This document shows, piece after piece, positions 60,762 through 64,000 of a stretch of 64,000 nt of DNA. Below the pieces are notes generated by a model. That model did no database searches and was not told the DNA's origin. It saw only the letters and a list, made by a program, of their open reading frames with translations. This stretch comes from Gemmatimonadota bacterium (GTDB lineage: Bacteria; ARS69), in contig JASLLL010000004.1 in the NCBI GenBank assembly GCA_030747075.1, positions 1 to 64,000 on the forward strand, in the 5' to 3' direction. How positions within the stretch are numbered: the stretch's first letter is position 1; the number at the start of each line of letters is the position of its first letter. Position numbers and translations under genes: made by a program.

Positions 60762-60983
60762 GGAGACTCCTTTCCTGCGGGGGGTGCGCCCGACCCGGGC
60801 ATTACTCCCCGCCTGTATCGGAGATTACCCCTTCGGGCCGCAGCGGCAAGGGCGAAGCGTCGTTGCCCTGTGGAAGGCGCGGAGAGGGGTTGCGCGATCC
60901 TCCTTGTATTCATGCTCCTCCGTGCCGATTGTGGCAGGGTCGTGCCGTCCCCCGGAACGATCTCAAGAGAAACGAGGTGTCCC

Positions 60984-61362
60984 GTGGATTCAGGCAAGTC
61001 TGCTCTCATCCTGATTGGCTACCAGAACGACTATTTCGCTCCGAACGGAATCCTCCACCATGTGATCGAAGAGGCGTCCCGTGTGTCGGGAGTTCTTCAG
61101 AACACGCTGGACCTGGTGGAGCGCGTCAGTTCGACCGACATGCTCATCGTCTCCACCCCGATTCTCTTTACCGAGAACTACGAAGAACTGGTGGACCCGG
61201 TGGGGATTCTCAAGACCATCAAGGAAGTGGGCGCGTTCCGTGAGGACACGCAGGGTGGAAAGACGATCGATGAGATCGCCCGGTTCGGCGATCGCATTGT
61301 GGAGGTTCCTGGAAAGCGGGGACTGAACGCCTTTTCCAATACCGAACTGGAGGCACTCTATG
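60984..61362 (+). pseudogene. Isochorismatase-like gene, truncated
   Basis: GTG 60984 with GAGGT upstream begins a good isochorismatase-family N-terminal half: ALILIGYQNDYFAPNGIL, VERVSSTDMLIVSTPI, VEVPGKRGLNAFSNTELEAL. The family then needs a segment with catalytic Cys (like AGAVTSxCID), but near 61356-61365 the sequence turns into a different gene. The frame runs on without family sequence to 61580, into the convergent isomerase gene. The catalytic Cys is absent, so the product should be inactive. Confidence 0.75.
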
Positions 61363-61503
61363 TCCGGGTACACGGAGGAGAGGCTGGGGAGGTCTGGCGC
61401 GGGCGGTCAGGGGACGGCGTTTCTGCGAAAGCCGTTCACTCCGGCGGAACTGACGCTGACCGTGCGTCGGGTTCTGGATGCGGCCGCCCCGGGAGCGCCC
61501 TGA
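61360..61503 (+). pseudogene. Tail of a response-regulator receiver domain
   Basis: In a frame different from the isochorismatase piece, the sequence reads MSGYTEERLGRSG, then AFLRKPFTPAELTLTVRRVL and DAAAPGAP, stop. This is the beta4-to-alpha5 end of a receiver from a hybrid kinase or regulator (MSGYTE, FLxKPFTPxEL). The front 70 or so residues are missing. It marks a deletion or recombination joint with the isochorismatase-like gene. Confidence 0.75.
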
Positions 61504-61524
61504 CTCCCGGGGCAGGGCCCGCGA

Positions 61525-62652
61525 CTACTGGACGGCCAGCAGTTCCACCACGAAGATCAGCGTGGCGTTCGGCGGGATGACGCCTCCGGCTCCGCGGGGT
61601 CCGTAGCCCAGGTCCGGCGGGATGAAGAGAACGCGCTTCTCGCCGGGCTTCATCTCCAGGAACGCTTCGTCCCAACCGGGGATTACGCGCCTCACTCCGA
61701 TCTGCGTGTCGAACGGCTGACCCCGATCGACACTGGAGTCGAACTTCGTTCCATCGAGAAGATAGCCGGTGTAGTGGGCGGAGATGGTCTGTCCGCTCTC
61801 CGGGGAAGCCCCCTCCCCTTCTTCGAGAACGACGAACTCCAATCCCGTCGGCGTGGTCTGGCGCTCGTCGAGATTCACGCCCAACTCCGCGCCGAGCTTG
61901 TCAGTGAACTGCTTCTCCATGGCGGCTTTCCTTTCCGTCGCGGCGGCGCGAATCTCGTCTTGCCTTGCGAACGCGGCCGCGGCGTCAAATGCTTTCGCGC
62001 TTTCCCCGGTCCGGACGATCCGAACCGAGTTCGCGACGATGTCCGTCACCGGCGTCGAGTTCTGGCTTCCCTTCATGGGCACTTGTCCCATGCCGAGGAC
62101 GATATCCAGCCCCATCACGCACTCCCCGAAGACCGAGTGCTTGTCGTCGAGCCAGGGTGTGGGGACATGGGTGACGAAGAACTGGCTGCCGTTCGTTCCC
62201 GGGCCGGAGTTTGCCATGGAGAGGATGCCCGGCCGGGCGTGACGGAGGGCCGGATCGAACTCGTCGATGAATCGATATCCGGGATCGCCGCGTCCGTTGC
62301 CGAGCGGGCAGCCGCCCTGCGACATGAAGTCCTTGATGATCCGATGGAAGCCGAGGCCGTCGTAGAACGGCCGTGTTGTCATCTCGTGGGTCTTCGCGTC
62401 CTTGAACTCCTTGGTGCCTTCCGCCAGTCCGACGAAGTTCCCGACCGTGACGGGCACCTTGTCGTAATGGAGGCGGCAGACAAAGTCGCCGACCGTGGTT
62501 TCGAAAACGGCGTAGATTCCGTCGGGTGCGGTGGCCTCTTCCACCGTGGTCGGTTCGGCTGCTGCGTCAGAGGGAGGAAGGGCCGACGCGGCGCACAGGA
62601 CCGCAAGGCCGGGAAGCAGGGTGCGGGTTCGGACAAGTCGCGGTGCGGACAT
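61525..62652 (-). CDS. Exported cyclophilin-FKBP fusion peptidyl-prolyl isomerase
   Basis: A 375-residue protein with a signal peptide (1-30, ending SDAAAEP). First comes a cyclophilin domain (about 45-215: FETTVGDFVCRLHYDKVPVT, GLGFHRIIKDFMSQGG, ANSGPGTNGSQFFVTH), then a helical linker (about 220-262), then an FKBP domain (ISAHYTGYLLDGTKFDSS, VIPGWDEAFLEMKPGEKR, GYGPRGAGGVIPPNATL). Both isomerase types on one chain suggest a periplasmic folding factor. ATG 62652 follows AAGGAG. It lies 112 nt after selD. Confidence 0.93.
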   Translation of the reverse strand: MSAPRLVRTRTLLPGLAVLCAASALPPSDAAAEPTTVEEATAPDGIYAVFETTVGDFVCRLHYDKVPVTVGNFVGLAEGTKEFKDAKTHEMTTRPFYDGLGFHRIIKDFMSQGGCPLGNGRGDPGYRFIDEFDPALRHARPGILSMANSGPGTNGSQFFVTHVPTPWLDDKHSVFGECVMGLDIVLGMGQVPMKGSQNSTPVTDIVANSVRIVRTGESAKAFDAAAAFARQDEIRAAATERKAAMEKQFTDKLGAELGVNLDERQTTPTGLEFVVLEEGEGASPESGQTISAHYTGYLLDGTKFDSSVDRGQPFDTQIGVRRVIPGWDEAFLEMKPGEKRVLFIPPDLGYGPRGAGGVIPPNATLIFVVELLAVQ

Positions 62653-62764
62653 GAGCACTCCTTGTGAAGGTCTCTTCGAAAGGGCGGGACAGCACACGAG
62701 ACCGGGTGGTCTGTCGCAATAGTGCGAATCGGGCGGACATTCTACCCGCGGACGGGCGGGGACG

Positions 62765-63820
62765 CTACTCCTCGACGAGGATTCCGTCGCCCTCCGTGAT
62801 CTCGCCGATGACGGCCGCCGCCGGCGTCGAGGCAGCCTCCAGGCGAGCGAGGAGGTCGTCGGTGGTGCCGGGAGGTGCCACGAGCAGGAGACCGCCGGAG
62901 GTCTGTGCGTCCGCAAGAACAAGCTGGTCGGCCTCTTCCACGCTGTCGGAGAAAGCGACACAGCCCGAGAGTGTGCGAAGCGTTTTCCGGGTCCCCCCGG
63001 GCGCGACTCCATCGGCGGCCAGATCCCGGGCTCCATCGAGAACCGGCACACTCCCGACAGAGACCCTTGCGCCACATCCGGAGGCTTCCAGCACCTCCGT
63101 CAAGTGCCCGAGAAGTCCGTATCCGGTGACATCGGTGGCGCAGACGATCCCGGTCTCCGTCAGCGCGCGCCCCGCCTCGCGGTTGAGTGCCGCCATGACG
63201 CGAATGGCCTCTCCGGCGCCGGCCTCGTCGATGCGCTCCTGCTTGAGCGCCGTCGTGATGATCCCGGTGCCGAGCGGCTTCGTGAGAATGAGCCGGTCCC
63301 CGGGCCGCGCTCCCTCCTTCCGCGCGATCTTCTCCGGATGCACCCGGCCGACGACCGCCAGCCCGTACTTGGGCTCCGGGTCATCCACCGTGTGCCCTCC
63401 GATGACCACCGTGCCCGCTTCGGCAGCTTTTGCCGACCCGCCTTCCAGGATGTCGCCAAGGACCGACAGCGGAAGCTCTTCCGACGCGGCGGGGAACGCA
63501 ACGATGTTCATCGCAGCGAAGGGTTCTCCCCCCATGGCGTACACATCGGAGAGCGCGTTGGCGGCGGCGATCTCGCCGAAAGTGTGCGGGTCGTCGACGA
63601 CGGGGGTGAAGAAGTCGAGCGTCAGCACAAGTGCCAGATCGTCGGAGATCCGGTAGACACCGGCGTCGTCCGGCGCCGCGGTTCCCACCAGAACGGCGGG
63701 GTCCGTGTGGGGCGTGAGACGGCGCAGAACCTGCGCGCGAAGATCGGCCTGACCGATCTTCGATGCTCAACCCGCGCAGTGGGAGTATGCGGTGAGGCGA
63801 ATCTTCCGGGAAGGAGTCAC
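62765..63820 (-). CDS. selD: Selenophosphate synthetase, selenocysteine-containing (in-frame UGA)
   Basis: Makes selenophosphate from selenide and ATP, the selenium donor for Sec-tRNA. Starting at GTG 63820 (GGAGG upstream) and reading the TGA at 63769-63767 as Sec gives 351 residues, the family length. The N terminus reads VTPSRKIRLTAYSHCAGUAS and then KIGQADL, matching the SelD active site G-[C/U]-x-x-K with Sec18 and Lys21. Further on come VGTAAPDDAGVYRI, LVLTLDFFTPVVDDP, ANALSDVYAMGG and GGHTVDDPEPKYG. A perfect 10-bp hairpin starts four bases after the UGA. An annotation starting at GTG 63688 would lose the catalytic residue. Confidence 0.95.
63738..63762 (-). promoter_or_regulatory. Bacterial SECIS-like stem-loop of selD
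   Basis: On the minus strand CGAAGATCGG, loop TCAGG, CCGATCTTCG: ten perfect pairs starting four bases after the UGA (63769-63767). It is inside the coding frame and would be the SelB target. It is closer to the UGA than in the SelW-type gene. Confidence 0.75.
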
Positions 63821-64000
63821 GGGCGATCTCCCTCCGGAAAGAGGTCGGTGGTGGTCTCGCACTCCACGGGAGCTTCGCTGCGCGGGATCTCACCGACGGG
63901 TGTGTCGAGGGCCGGCAGTGCGGGAATGGCGATGGAGCCTTCGCTCCCGCCGCGCACTTCGGCGAGCCTTCGCGAGAGGATGGCGTCGCCGCGCACGGGG
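63817..64000 (-). CDS. Partial gene upstream of selD, C-terminal 60 residues
   Basis: The minus-strand frame is open from the window edge to a TGA that overlaps the selD GTG (GTGA). The visible tail reads VRGDAILSRRLAEVRGGSEG, then an Ala/Pro-rich stretch and TTTDLFPEGDRP. No family can be named from this. The overlap means selD is translationally coupled to it, so it could be a selenium or cofactor gene, but that is inference from position. Confidence 0.6.
   Translation of the reverse strand, partial: PVRGDAILSRRLAEVRGGSEGSIAIPALPALDTPVGEIPRSEAPVECETTTDLFPEGDRP

Noticed and set aside
61360-61503. Short independent response-regulator gene
   Set aside because: It lacks the first three beta strands and the acceptor Asp of a receiver and has no ribosome site, so it is a remnant.

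Overview
The window comes from a high-GC, Gram-negative (diderm) bacterium. It encodes many outer-membrane beta-barrels, lipoproteins with a lipobox, and secreted proteins. One secreted protein ends in a FlgD/type-A-sorting-like beta domain and carries a thrombospondin type-3 calcium repeat. Dense operons with ATGA/GTGA overlaps and frequent GTG/TTG starts fit an uncultured FCB-like or Eisenbacteria/Krumholzibacteria-type lineage; this placement is inference from protein style, not from a marker gene.

Layout, left end: a partial gene of unknown (possibly transposase-like) family; guaB; an exported protein; a hypothetical gene; a nitrilase-family amidase; a 565-nt gap with a candidate structured RNA; then a minus-strand housekeeping operon tilS-hpt fusion / ftsH / folP / cdaA next to an elongator-type tRNA with anticodon CAT. 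From 11.9 to 17 kb lie lipoproteins and a barrel protein. From 17 to 20 kb lies trpF-aroC-M24 peptidase-membrane protein. From 20 to 26 kb: an HD-GYP-like sensor facing an operon nifS / tlpA-like / HEAT-cyclophilin. From 26 to 35 kb: a toroid-like protein, a DUF302 protein, glycosyltransferases, thioredoxin, a catalytically dead M1-peptidase-like protein and a cyclic-2,3-diphosphoglycerate-synthetase homologue.

From 35.2 to 42.5 kb, a tightly overlapped minus-strand operon looks like a synthase-plus-export system for a surface polysaccharide: pseudo-receiver, HEAT membrane protein, processive GT2, 47-residue membrane protein, GT39-like membrane glycosyltransferase, TPR plus outer-membrane barrel. 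Divergently from it runs a histidine kinase / NtrC-type regulator pair, followed by a sigma-54 promoter and a three-gene secreted/outer-membrane operon (45.7-48.3 kb). A second, nearly identical sigma-54 promoter precedes the lipoprotein at 15.3 kb, so the two may share control.

The right end holds a PDZ protein with Cys/Gly tandem repeats, two secreted proteins, a crotonase-fold enzyme, an aminotransferase, a 5'-nucleotidase, a LOG protein, hypF, a cNMP-binding protein, a cyclophilin-FKBP fusion and selD. Two genes here read through an in-frame UGA: a 77-residue SelW/Rdx-type protein (CQMU) and SelD itself (GUASK). Each has a perfect stem-loop just after the UGA, so the organism should decode selenocysteine. 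Other notable points are a bipartite cis element present three times with fixed spacing (upstream of guaB and of two divergent secreted-protein genes), and a broken locus where an isochorismatase-like gene is joined out of frame to the tail of a response-regulator receiver.
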